Shown: positions 23,006 through 34,322 of the stretch, one piece after another
How positions within the stretch are numbered: position 1 is the stretch's first letter
Layout: every line of letters begins with the position of its first letter
From: Cyanoderma ruficeps
Lineage: Eukaryota; Chordata; Aves; Passeriformes; Timaliidae
Length of the DNA: 64,000 bases
Assembly: GCA_008694505.1 (NCBI GenBank)
Contig: VZDJ01004378.1
Location: forward strand, 10,415,472 to 10,479,471
Reading direction: 5' to 3'
Position numbers and translations under genes: made by a program
The notes under the pieces: generated by a model
What the model saw: only the letters and a program-made list of their open reading frames with translations
The model's database searches: none
What the model was told of the DNA's origin: nothing

Positions 23006-26000
23006 GTAAGATACTATAGATCCTTTTTAATACACAAAAGCCTAGTTTTCTTTGTTGTGAATAGTTGTCTTTTCTGTGCTGGTTCAGGTCCAGTAGGCCA
23101 AGAACATAAAATAGAATTACAATTCAGACACCTTACAGACACATAGACACTTGCAGGCAGATCTCGGAAATCAGATATCTAAATTGATGTAAGTATTTTA
23201 GTACCTCAGATAAAACTCACTGTGATTATTAGTGAAAACAGCTGGTAATTAGATAGCCTGATTGTAAACAGGGTGCAAATTAGCTCAAAAAAGTTTGCAT
23301 ATGCATTCATTTTTACTTAACCATGTTTTTCTCATCAGCATTTCTGGAATTCGGCACAAAACTGGGCCAGATGGTGGGTAGGAGTCAAACAGTCTGTAAA
23401 CACTGAGGAAGAACAGTTTATGTGAAGGCTAAACAAGTTAATACAGAGACACTCATTTTGGCATATAGAACAATCATAGTTCCTTTATATTTGCATGTAT
23501 GGTTATGTTTTTAGAGTCTTCTGTCAGGTTCATTTAATATCTCTGTCAGAAATCTTTTCTTCTTATGTCTAATCACATGCTGATTTGCCTAATATTCAGC
23601 AATCTCCAAGTGGTTGCCTACTTGTATAAATATTGATTCTCTTATTCTGGATTTAAATTTTACAAAAATCCTCATATTTAGATACCTTTTTTTTTTTGTG
23701 CTCCCAAGAGAAACTGTGGCTATGGAGAGAAAAGGTTGCTAATGGTAGTTGTAGTAGTGTCTAGGAGCACCAGGAACCATGTTTAGTTTCAGCTCTGTGT
23801 TCAAAATGATGTACCAGTGCCTCCTGAGGAGTCCTTCTCCTAGGCTGGCAATATTACCTGATTTTCCATGGACCAAGAGATTCCTTTTTTTGTTTTCAGT
23901 ATCTGTTTATCTCCGTGTGAAAAGATGTTTAAGATGTAACTCTTTTAGTCTGATTTGGAACAAAACAGTCCTTTGAGGACTCAAGAGTTTCCTCAACCTG
24001 CTCATTTGCTGAGTTGTAAGACATATTTAAGAAGCCACATGGCTTTCTTTCAGTGGGAGAACATGTTCTTGTCCCACAAGCCAGTAGAAGTATGCTAAGA
24101 TCAGCTGATACACATTGAAGCCCAAGGACATACACTTCTTTCTGCAATAAATCTCCTGAAAGTCTACATCTACACGCAGTAGCAGGGTAATAAGTAGTCT
24201 GCAGTGTATTTTGTGTTGCCTCAGGAATTAATAAGTATGATTCTGCAGTACACAGGCATCTTTCAGAACATTTCCTGCAGGTGGCTATTAAGTCACACTT
24301 TTGATAGGTCTGTATTTACACTCCGATAGAATAATTAATACATATGAATACCTTGAAAAAGCATGAATTGTCTCCTAATTGCATTAGTTTGTCCTTAGAT
24401 AAAGACTGGAACGAGTCTGAGTGTCAGACAAAATAAGAGCTTAAAGAGTAAAGCCCCGGTAAACTTACTCCTTGTAAAAGAGCAAATAAAATCAGTTTGT
24501 CAGATTTTATTTAGTTGATTGCTTTTAGATACCTGACAGATGTCACACAAAGAAATTTGTTCCATAGAACAGAAAAACAGACTGAAAGTGTTGATGAATC
24601 TGTTATTTCAGTGCGGAAGGAAGGTAAAAATGGCTTTATCATAAGAGTTTGTAGTTCAAGTGAAAGGAACCTGAACATTCTCCATCTGTAGGTGATCTGT
24701 AGGTGTTGAACATATTAAACAAAAAACTTTTGTATCACTGATATGTACTTTTGGGGTTTCCTCTAAATAATGAAAATAGAAGTAAACTGGATTTTTTTTC
24801 ATTTAGGGGAAATTAATTCTGAAATTTAGTCTGATTTTAGGGCACTTTGTAGCAAAGCATTTCAGGTTGACAAATATGGCACCAAATAAGGCCTTAATAA
24901 AATGTGTAATTCTCTTGGAAGATTGACACTATTTAGTTCCCAGGTACCTGTTTCATCTTCCTAATAGCCAGTGCTCCTGGACTCCTGATCTCAAATTCTG
25001 ATTATCTCCACTGTATTTTAGACCCTTTATTGAAGGGCTTCATTTCAAAACCAAATTACCCAAACTTTTCTAGACTATTCGGTCTCTACAAACTTCCTGT
25101 GGTCTGCAGAGGGAGGGAAAGAGGTGCTTCTCTTCATGTGGATGTTGAATCTTGTCCTGGAATGTTTCCTTTTTCAGCAGATTATAGGGATGGATACTCC
25201 ACAGGATTCAAAAGAAGGTGAAGAACTCCTAATTCACTTAGCCCTTTAAAATGAAGTAGTTTAGATCTAAATATCAATTAATTTACTTGTCAGTGTATAA
25301 TCCCTGCAGGATATCCTTCTTCCTGAAAGATATTTCTTGGTTTGTTTTGCATTTGATCTGTCAATACTGGTAGAAATTCTTTTAGCAGAGGCATCTTCTT
25401 GTTTTGCATTTCCTTAATTCTGGGCGTTGAAATGCAAAGCAAGTGAAAATACTCTTCCACAGGCACCATGGTCATTATCTGGGGCAGAGGGGACAATAGG
25501 ATTGCATTTGAAGCCTGCATTTGTAGGTATTAGGTGTTTAAGTAACAACCAATGTAGAATTTTTAACAAATTCAGCAAATCCAATGCAGTGTTTTGTGTG
25601 GGATATAATTAAGAGGAATATTCACTTTTTGTACTTCTGTTTTGTTTGTTTGTTATTGTTACATTAAGGGTTTTTCTCCTTCCTGGGCAAGCAAAGAGAT
25701 TTTTCTGCTGCCAGTTTCCCTCTCCCTGGCAGTTCTGAGCTGAAGTCACTGGGTGGCAGGTTTGCTCAGGCTTTCTTGGATGTTAAGGGTGAGCTGGTTT
25801 ACACTTGACAGCAGCAGCCCGAACTGCTGAGCTTGAAACGTGCTCACCAGCATTCCACAAACATAAAAGATATTCCACTGCGAATATTACTGGTTATATG
25901 AAGCATGTGCCCTGTGCTATAATTTCCTGTTGATGAAGGATCCTCATCTGTCCCTCTGATAATATCACTATTAATTTGTGTGACTAGGCAGATCAAGTTC

Positions 26001-27852
26001 TGAAACTTGATAGACCCATAGTATTTTAGTTCTCAAAATAATACTACTAATACTGTCATATAGACATAATGAAATGCTAATTAAATTCAGGTAAACATCT
26101 GCATAATTGTTCTTTCTTTAAATGCAAGCTTTGGTGTCTCCATCATTGCTGAAGGCAAAGCTAATTTGCATTGTATTAGTACTAAAATTTATTTCTCAAA
26201 AGGACATTTGTCAGTTCTGTTTTTATTTCCTGTGACAGCAGCATGTAAAGGGGAAAAAAAGAAAAACATAAAGAATTTGTTAGCTTCCAAAGAGTCAGAT
26301 GGAATCTCCAAAATCTTTCTATTAAATAGATTACTTTTCATTTTATGTATGGTTGTTCCTCTGATTATTTGATTGAGGAACTAAACATCTTTTCAAGTCC
26401 CAAAAAGATACAGCTCTTCAAGTAATCTGGAAAACTCTAGTGTTTGTTTGTTTGTTGTTTATAGATCTGCTTTTTATCATATATTTTTAAAGATTGAAAA
26501 GATTACTTTTAAGATACCTGTATTAAAAAATACTTACAGTATCCAAATAAAAATATTCCTTTAAGTTCATTTAAGAAAAGAGTCTTTTTTATACTTCTGA
26601 GTCCCACTAGTCCATTTGTATGGATAGTCATGAAAAGAAACTCCATAATTTAAGTGGTTCAACTCAGAAACTTGTATATAGACTTAGGAAGAGTTCAGAT
26701 TTAGGCTGTAGTTGTCTTAGTGACATAGTGACACAAATACAGTTAAAAATGCTTTCCATACCAGCAGTATTTCTGTTTGGTACATTATTTATTAGCTACT
26801 TTAGTTGTCTTAAGTGATATCAGTGAACCTGAAACACTGATATTTTTATCACCATTTTATCTTTAATAAGTTAAATTGAATTGCTGTACAAGTGTTCAGG
26901 AAGTTGACCTGCTTGCAAATTTCTTTCATCTTTAAGTATTCAGAGAAAGAGTTAAGAGGTGATGGAAAGACGCAGTAAAGCCAGATGATGAATTTTGTCA
27001 TAGAGACAACTGACTTGTTACCTCCTCCCTTTTTCTCATATAAAGGGGCATTTCTCAAGCTGATGCTGACACACCTCAGTGTCATGACTGCTACAGAGCA
27101 GTAATTAAGACCTGCTGAATCCACACTGACTCTGAAGTGTGAATTCTGAGTTTGCAATGTTCTCTCCAGTGTTCATAGGTGCAGGGACATGGCAGAAAAG
27201 CAGACAAGTACATTCAGCATAGAACTTGCAGGACCCATAGCTCAGGCTCTATTCAGCTTTGAAGTAGCTTCTGAATCCAAAGTGTCTGTGCATAACCAGC
27301 TCTGTATCCCTGCAGCTATCTTGTGGTTAACCTGCAGTAGTGTAGACTTCTCTGAATACTGAAAAGCTTCTTTTTCCTTATGCAAATATTATTCCTCTTA
27401 CTTTATCTCTCTTTGAAGTACAGAAAGCTTTACTGTCTTCTAGGATGACACTCAATATTCTGGGCATACACAGCCAGACAGGTACTTTTCATTTAAGTGC
27501 AACACACATAGAAGAGCCTGTTTCTTTGTTTAATTGTTAAAGATGGTTAGTCCAGATACCAAAATTCACACTGCAGATTTCTGAAAGAGGTGAGATGAAT
27601 TCTGGATTGGAGACAGTGTTTGCCAAAACACTTTGTTTGTTTCTTCTCCAAAACTGATTGTTTTGTAAACAACAAAGAACAAGTTGAACTATAAAAACGA
27701 GATTAGAGGAGTAGAGATTTATAGCTGCCTGGTTTTTATACATTATTTTAAATTGCAGTTCACTGTCTGGACATGGATAGACAAAGTTATTCTACTGCAT
27801 GCTCCTGCTTCAATAGATTGCTATGGAGACAGTTTTATTGTGTAAAACTATA

Positions 27853-27883
27853 TTCCAACCCAAACTGTTCTATGATTCTGTGA
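27853..27883 (+). mobile_element. CR1 LINE 3' tail remnant, plus strand (about 31 bp)
   Basis: The run ttccaacccaaactgttcta followed by tgattctgtga matches the terminal CR1 3' sequence and its octamer-like tail. Only the extreme end is recognisable, which is common for 5'-truncated CR1 copies. Moderate confidence because of its length. Confidence 0.65.
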
Positions 27884-28049
27884 GTCCACTGTTACCTGCA
27901 GCAAAAAACATACAAGGAGTTTAATATCCATTTTTCTTCACTGCTTTCCCTGGTAATCCTCCTTGCAGAGTGTTTAGTCTAGCTCCAGCTGTAGACCGTG
28001 AAATTAATAGAAAGTTCAAGATAATTGAAGTATTGGAGTAAAATATTTA

Positions 28050-29187
28050 GATAGAATTATAGAATCATAGAATAGTTTAGGATGGTAAAGACCTTTAAGA
28101 ACATCTATCTAAGCTGTTAGCCCGGTGCTGTGGCGTCCACCTCTAAACCATGTCTCTAAGTACTACATCTACACGTCTAATTACCTCCAGGGTAGATAAT
28201 TCAACCACTTACCAGGGTAGCCTGTTTCAATGCCTGACAACCCTTTCCATGGAGAAATTTTGCCCTTGATATTTATGAGAGGAGACCAACCCCCACCTCA
28301 CTACTTTAGGTAGTTGTGAAGAGTGATAAGGTCTTGCCTCAGCCTCTTCTCCAGGCTGAACACCCCCAGTTCCCTCAGCTGCTCCTTATCATACTTGTGC
28401 TCCAGCTCCATCACCAGCCTTTGTTTCCCTTCTCCAACAAAGGACTTGCTCCAGCACCTCAATGTCTTTCTTGCTGCGAGGGACCCAAAACTGAACACAG
28501 TACTTGAAGTGGCTCCTCACCAGTGCCAACTACAGAATGACAATCACGGCCCTGGTCCTGCTAGCTACACTTTTTCAGATACAAGCCAGGATGCCAGTGA
28601 CCTTCTTGGTCACCTGGGCACACCCTGGTCATGTTCAGCTGCTGTAAGCCAGGACTCCCACGTCCTTTTCCACTGGGCCACTTTCCAGCCACTCTTCCCC
28701 CATCCTGTAGCACTGCCTTGGGTTGTTGTGACCCAAATGTAGAACCCGCACCTGGCCTTGACCTCATAACATTGGCCTTGGCTAATTGATCCAGCCTGTC
28801 CAGATCCCTCTGCAGAGCCTTCCTGCCCTCCAGCAGATCAACAGTCCCATCCAGCTTGGTGACATCTGCAAACTCCCTGAGCATGCACTTGATCTCCTCA
28901 TTCAGATTGTCAATAAAGATATTAAACAGGACTGAGCCCTGGAGAACCCCACTTGTGCCCAGCTGCCAACTGGATGTAACTGCATTCACCATCACTCTCT
29001 GGGCCTGGCCATCCAGCCAGTTTTTTCCCAGCAAACAGTCTACCCTTCCAAACCATAGGAAACCAATTTTTCCAGGATAATGTTGCAGCATATGATGTTG
29101 AAGGCTTTCCTAAAGTCCAGCAGACAATGTACACACCCTTTCTTTCACCCACTAAACAGGTCACATTGTCGTTGAAATCAGGTTATG
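28050..29187 (-). mobile_element. CR1 LINE, 5'-truncated, with a broken reverse-transcriptase frame (about 1.1 kb)
   Basis: The + strand opens with the reverse-complement CR1 tail (agaattatagaatcatagaa). Further in, the minus strand is open from 29091 to 28561 and reads reverse-transcriptase-like text: [22 protein letters not shown] and [17 protein letters not shown]. The catalytic F-A-D-D box reads F-A-D-V near 28860-28872, and residues usual before SVLF are missing, so the copy is dead. The 5' side stops at about 29187 inside the RT region. Long ORFs on the opposite strand over this element are shadows. Confidence 0.93.
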
Positions 29188-30639
29188 CAAAATAGGAAAG
29201 CTCAGTTATATGCTGATTAGGAAGATGAGGTAATTTATGTGTGAGGTTTTTATCTCATAGAACAAAGCCAGAGTTGTGAGCTCATTTAGTACAGTTTTGA
29301 ATGTATTGAGGTGGCAGGTGATTGTTGATGAAGCATGACCAACCGTATCAACTACTTATTGGTTTGGTTTTTTTAATGAAAGAGAGTTTCAGGACTCTCT
29401 CAAGGTACTGTTTCAATACACTGCTTTCAGTGCCGTGATGAATACATCATAGGGAGGTGCTTTAGACATGAGTGAGCTGGAAGTCACTCTAAGTATTACT
29501 CCAAAGCCACCCTATTTTGGGTAGATTTGGAGTAATATTTAGAGGCAATGGCCTAATAATAACCTAGTGAGCATGGAATGAGATGGATGGAGTCAGTGGT
29601 TAAGAGCAAGGGGGGGAAGGAAAGCAGAAGATATAATACTGAGGGCAAAGCCAGCAAGAAGTTTTCTCTGGCAAAAGCCTTTGGGGAAACTTATTCCACT
29701 TAGATCACAAAGAATTGTAATTAGTTTAGAAGATGAAGATCTGCCAACTTCTGTGCTAGAAGTAAAAAATACTGTACAAAAGTAGTTGACTGTAACATTT
29801 ATGTGCTCTTGCAACTTACCAGGCTACTAAAATTCATGTGCCATCTGTAGATAGATAGCAGGAGCTGAGAAAGCCAGGTGTGAACACTACTTAGAGGAAT
29901 GTAGTTTGCAGTGTATTGTGAATTTTTGTCATCAGCCATAAAGCTGTGAGCCATGAGCATAAGTGAGCAAGTACCTAGGCTTTTCCTGCTGTTATAGGTG
30001 AAATAACAAAGCCTATTACCACAGGGATGCTGGTACAAAGCACAGTGTCCTCAGGAATTCTCAGTGGTATGCTGAATGGAGAAGAATAATATATTTGTTG
30101 GAAATACTTCCTAGTCCACATCTCAAGCGTAGAATTAATACTGCATATCTTTTACATATAAATATAGCTCACTGAAGAAAAAGATTCTTTAGTGGGAATG
30201 ACTGGCATCATTATCCTGCTGAGTTTTTTATTTATGTGTAACTATGTCTTACAAAACAAGGTCTCAGGTGAATAGGATTAAGACAGTAGTGTTGCACTGG
30301 TGGTGGTGTCCCCATGTCTCTGATGTCAATATCAGGAAAACATCTATAATCATATTTATATTGACATACTTCAACAGCTGTGGTTTTAGCAACCACACAG
30401 CTAATTTTGTACTGGCATGATCAAAGCAATTCACATGAGCTCATTTAGAGTTAATAATTTTAGGTACAGATAGTAGAAAAAGATTTTTTTAATTATTTCT
30501 AGCTTTGGACAAATTGGTATTATCACCAAGAATCCCATCTCTTCCAGAGTACTTCTTGTTGATTCTCTTACCATTTTACATCTACAGTGTATTAAAAATG
30601 CTGAAGCTCAAATATCTAATTTTAGAACCTCAATTTGAA

Positions 30640-31300
30640 AAAAAAAACACTCTGTCTCTGCTTACCAGGTTCTTCTATTTCTGGAAAGTTAACTTTCTTA
30701 TCACAAAGAGCTTGTAAGTCTTACATTAACAAAAGTTCCTTTATTGTCTCTGAGGGCCCAACAAAGTGGATAGACACCATTTTCAATCAAAACACTAGAT
30801 TCCTGTAAATGATACTTAACTGTAGAGATGCATATTCTGATGGCTCTTGCCAATTTAGTGCACTGACAAAGGTGATGGTCAAAAAAAACAGTGACTATCA
30901 GAAATAGGTCATAGAATGCTATTTTTGACACCACTATTATACCATAAATATAGGACTTATATGATGAAAGTATTTGCTTGAAACTTGGTAAATACTGAGT
31001 GGTGAACCACAGATGGCCTTGGAACATCCCTGAGTATTGCTATCACTATTTCCAGTTTATGATTCAGTCTTCTCTGAGTTAAGGAAGGCATTTTTAAACA
31101 TAGCCAAGCTGAGGGTTTTGGATGAAAACATACAGTACATTCATATCTAATTTGTGGACAGAATTTGCTGATGCCTGTGTTCTTTATTTGCTTGGTAAGC
31201 TCTTCTTTTACCACCAAGAACTTAGGCTTCTTCTGAGGTATGGAAAGCTTCATTACCAACTGCATAAAACCTTGCTTCACGAGAGCTTCTGAAGTAACAA
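30640..31300 (-). pseudogene. Possible decayed coding fragment, unidentified
   Basis: Two ORFs on the minus strand (31280-30957 and 31027-30701) overlap in different frames, and a third frame continues briefly (about 30725-30661, LCDKKVNFPEIEEPGKQ) past one stop. Text such as PQKKPKFLVVKEELTKQIKN looks more like protein than random intron. No start, splice sites or known domain were recognised. It could be a frameshifted remnant of a retrocopy or transposon, or simply chance ORFs. I do not assign a function. Confidence 0.2.
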
Positions 31301-31750
31301 GATACTACAACACCAAATCTATGGGTTGATGATTTTTTTAATTACTTTACATTTTCCATCTGTTTTTTCATCATTTTGCATATAAGACCAATTCCCATAG
31401 GGGAAATTATTGTTAGGTCAAGTAAATGCACACATCATTAATAAATACAATGAGGTATTTAATAAAGTGCTAACATAGAAATTAATCAGTATTAGTCCTA
31501 GTAAGAATTTGTAATTATTTGTTATTGAAGAAATATGATTATGAGAATTCTGGTCTATTTCTAAACCTTATTGTTTTGCCCAGCATTTGCTTAAGTTTAT
31601 TTGGAGATAAAAATGCCAGCAATGATCAGAGAATCACAGGCACTGTGGCTCTTTCTAGGATGACATTTCATGTTAATAAACTAATACACAGCAGTCAAAT
31701 AGGGAATTGTTTGTCTTTTTTATTAACACCAAAACCAATAAGAGCAGAAT

Positions 31751-31801
31751 TTAAAAAAAAAAAAACCACAAAAAAAACCCGCACACCAAAAAACCAATAA
31801 C
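31751..31801. repeat. A-rich low-complexity tract
   Basis: Runs of A broken by C pairs and a few other bases. No retroposon body is recognised next to it. Confidence 0.75.
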
Positions 31802-34201
31802 CAAATGAAAAACAGGAACCCAAAACTCAAAGAGTTTGATGTTTTGCAGCTTCTTTGTTGTAATTTTTTGGAGGACAGAGGAGCAGGTAGCTGCCTTCTT
31901 TGTTCCTATAGAGCTTCTGATACTGACAGATTTTTCTCCCTGGAAGCTGTTGACAGAATTGTTCAGCCCACTGTAGGGTTCACATGTGATTAGTCGGGTG
32001 TTCAGCCAGACGGTGTTCGCTTATGCAGTAATTCCAGCAGATTTTCAAAGGAGGCTGTCTGTGACAGCACTCTCCTTGGAATTCTCATGAATAAACTGGG
32101 GAGGCATGAGCACAGAAATGACATTACCCCAGACTCTCCTCATCTCTGTAGGCTGCATGCACTTTGGCAAGTCAAATTAAAAGCCATGACATATTAGCCT
32201 TGAGTGAAAAGTGTGAATATATATGCAAACTTGGAAACAGTTTAATAATAACTAAGAGAGAAATGATTGGAATATATCAGGAATACTGGATTGTTCACTG
32301 ATCCAGCAGATCTGTTTGATCCTTGCAAGCATCACTTGTGTCACTCAGAAAGAGAGAAGGCACAGTGTAACCTGCCTTTCTTGCTGATCCTGTAAGGCAG
32401 TCAGCTAAAGTATTGCTAGCCAGAATCAATTCTTTCATGTGTGCTTGATTCTTCTTTCATCCAATTATTTCTTTTCCACACTACTTTCTTAAATATGTGA
32501 ATTCTTATGTTGGTCCTAAAAAAAATTGTTGTCAACAGATTTCAGTATGTGCTGAAATTTTTTGCCAGCAGAAATTGAAACTGGCAACCGAAATCCTCAC
32601 TGGAGTCTGGAAAGGAGAAGGGTAGTGTTATCTGGGTATTTTAATCTACCCTAAATATAGACTGTAAGTTCTCATTCTAGTTTCAGCGCATTTGGAAAAA
32701 ATTTAACCTTATTTTCTTCCCCCATCCTTTTCAATCAGGAAACATAAACTGGATGGTATTAGCTTTATTTCATTTCTTCTGAATGTCTAAATGCAGAGAC
32801 AGAGCCTATAATATTCGAGATTGTCTTGATGGTCTTTTTTGTTTCCCAGAATCTGCAGGGATGATAGCACTAGTTCTTACACCCAAATTTTTTTGCAGTT
32901 TCTTTTTGCACATACTGTTTTGCATCTGAATTGCTTTTATTCCTGCATGTAAAGGTCTATGCTTTGCAATAATATATCTTAATGTTTCATTTTGGGGAGT
33001 GGTTTCAGTTATATTTTTGAATAATATTCAGTGAATTAGGAAAGTTGTATGTTGCACCTATTGATCTGGTGTTGTATAAATCCATGTGTTAATTTTTGTA
33101 GCACTTTTTCTCCCGTAAAAGTTCAGATATATTTTAGAGAGAGCATTTGGGGTTTTGTGAAGTCCCTTTAAGACAAGCACATGTATAACCCATTGATTTA
33201 GCCTAATTATCTTTTTCGGGAATAAAATGCAGAATGGATAAGCAAAATATTTCAAGTGTGTCATCTTTTAACACTTAAGTTAAAGTCTTCACATAAAATG
33301 TGTTTTTCATTAAGAAATAGCTGTAGTACACATAGTGGTCTCTGTTCTATTTGTTGTTTTACAGGTGCGCATCTGGTTACTCAGAAATGTCATAGGATAA
33401 AAGTGTTGTGTTCTGTTTGCCTCTCTGTACAGCCAAAGGTTGCCAGTGGCCCGCACAGCCATTTGAAAGCACGGCTGTGTATTTTTAAATAGTCTGGTGT
33501 TGGTGAAGAGTGTTAAAGAAGGAGTAGGGTCTGGGATGATGAGTGTATGAGCCTTGTTGAATGTTAAATTGCTTCCCTGGGGTCCTGCTATTTGCCAAGG
33601 AGCAGTGACAGCTGAGCAGGGGGAAGAGCATTCCCGCCTGACAGGGGCCTTGGCAGCAAAGGAGGGCAGAGAAGTACAGAGCAGGTCTTGGTGCACATTT
33701 GTTTAGGCTGTGCTTGTAGTCTCTCTGAGATAAAAACTCAGATACTGCTTTAGGATTAAAAAGGAAGAGCCAAACAACATCCTGCTTTGTTAGTAGGACT
33801 CCATGACATGCTGTCCTGTCAATAAATAATCCTGTGTTTAAAAAAAAGCAAGTAATGGTGCAGAAAAATCACCTGACTGTGGTTTATGAACAAATCCTTG
33901 ACTCAATTTTGTGTTCAGGTGTGGTCTTCAAAAATTAAGAGGGAAATGTTGACTTGTTAATAATCATTTACTAAGGTGACTGGTTTTCTTCATGTCCGGT
34001 AAAGAGCTGCAGCTTCTCGGGAAACACGGGACACTTTCAACAGCTGTTCTGTAAATCAGATGTATGTTTGAGAGTCATCCATTCTCAAAGTAAGCACTTA
34101 CATTTTAGGAATAGCAACCACTGTACATCAGTTGGGAGGGATGTATCACGTAGCTGCACAGGGATGTTTACCAGTTTCATTAAGTGTTGTTCTTTTGACA
34201 G

Positions 34202-34322
34202 ATTAAATCCAATGGTGAGCTGCTGATTAAAAATGTTCAGCTGCGGCATGCAGGGAGGTACATGTGCACTGCTCAGACAATTGTGGACAACTCCTCAGCT
34301 TCAGCTGACCTTGTGGTAAGAG
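34202..34322 (+). CDS. CNTN1: CNTN1 exon, Ig6 second half
   Basis: Reads [18 protein letters not shown], then [19 protein letters not shown] and VVR. YMC carries the second Ig6 cysteine and NSS is an N-glycosylation sequon. The contactin-1 text I remember has YTC here, so methionine may be a lineage change. It ends in phase 1 at gag|gtaagc. Seven bases upstream the V-V-R codons spell a second good donor, gtg|gtaaga (GT at 34316), whose use would shift the frame. Confidence 0.96.

Larger units (their letters stand above)
23006..34201 (+). other. CNTN1: Largest intron, within Ig6 (11196 bp)
   Basis: It splits Ig6 and holds a tiny plus-strand CR1 tail (27853-27883), a 1.1-kb minus-strand CR1 (28050-29187), A-rich low complexity (31751-31801) and a minus-strand coding-like stretch (30640-31300). 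Patches of higher GC near 25680-25850 and 33400-33720 carry no recognised motif. No other exon, RNA gene or gene on either strand could be supported. Confidence 0.82.

Noticed and set aside
22796..23146. Plus-strand ORF of 116 codons as a separate gene
   Set aside because: Its centre is the first Ig6 exon of CNTN1; the ends are read-through into the flanking introns.
28323..28742. Plus-strand ORF of 139 codons
   Set aside because: It is the antisense shadow of the CR1 element, whose reverse-transcriptase text reads on the minus strand.
33310..33696. Minus-strand ORF of 128 codons in the Ig6 intron
   Set aside because: Serine- and threonine-rich low-information text, no domain, no splice or promoter context. 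It overlaps GC-richer intron and is most likely chance.
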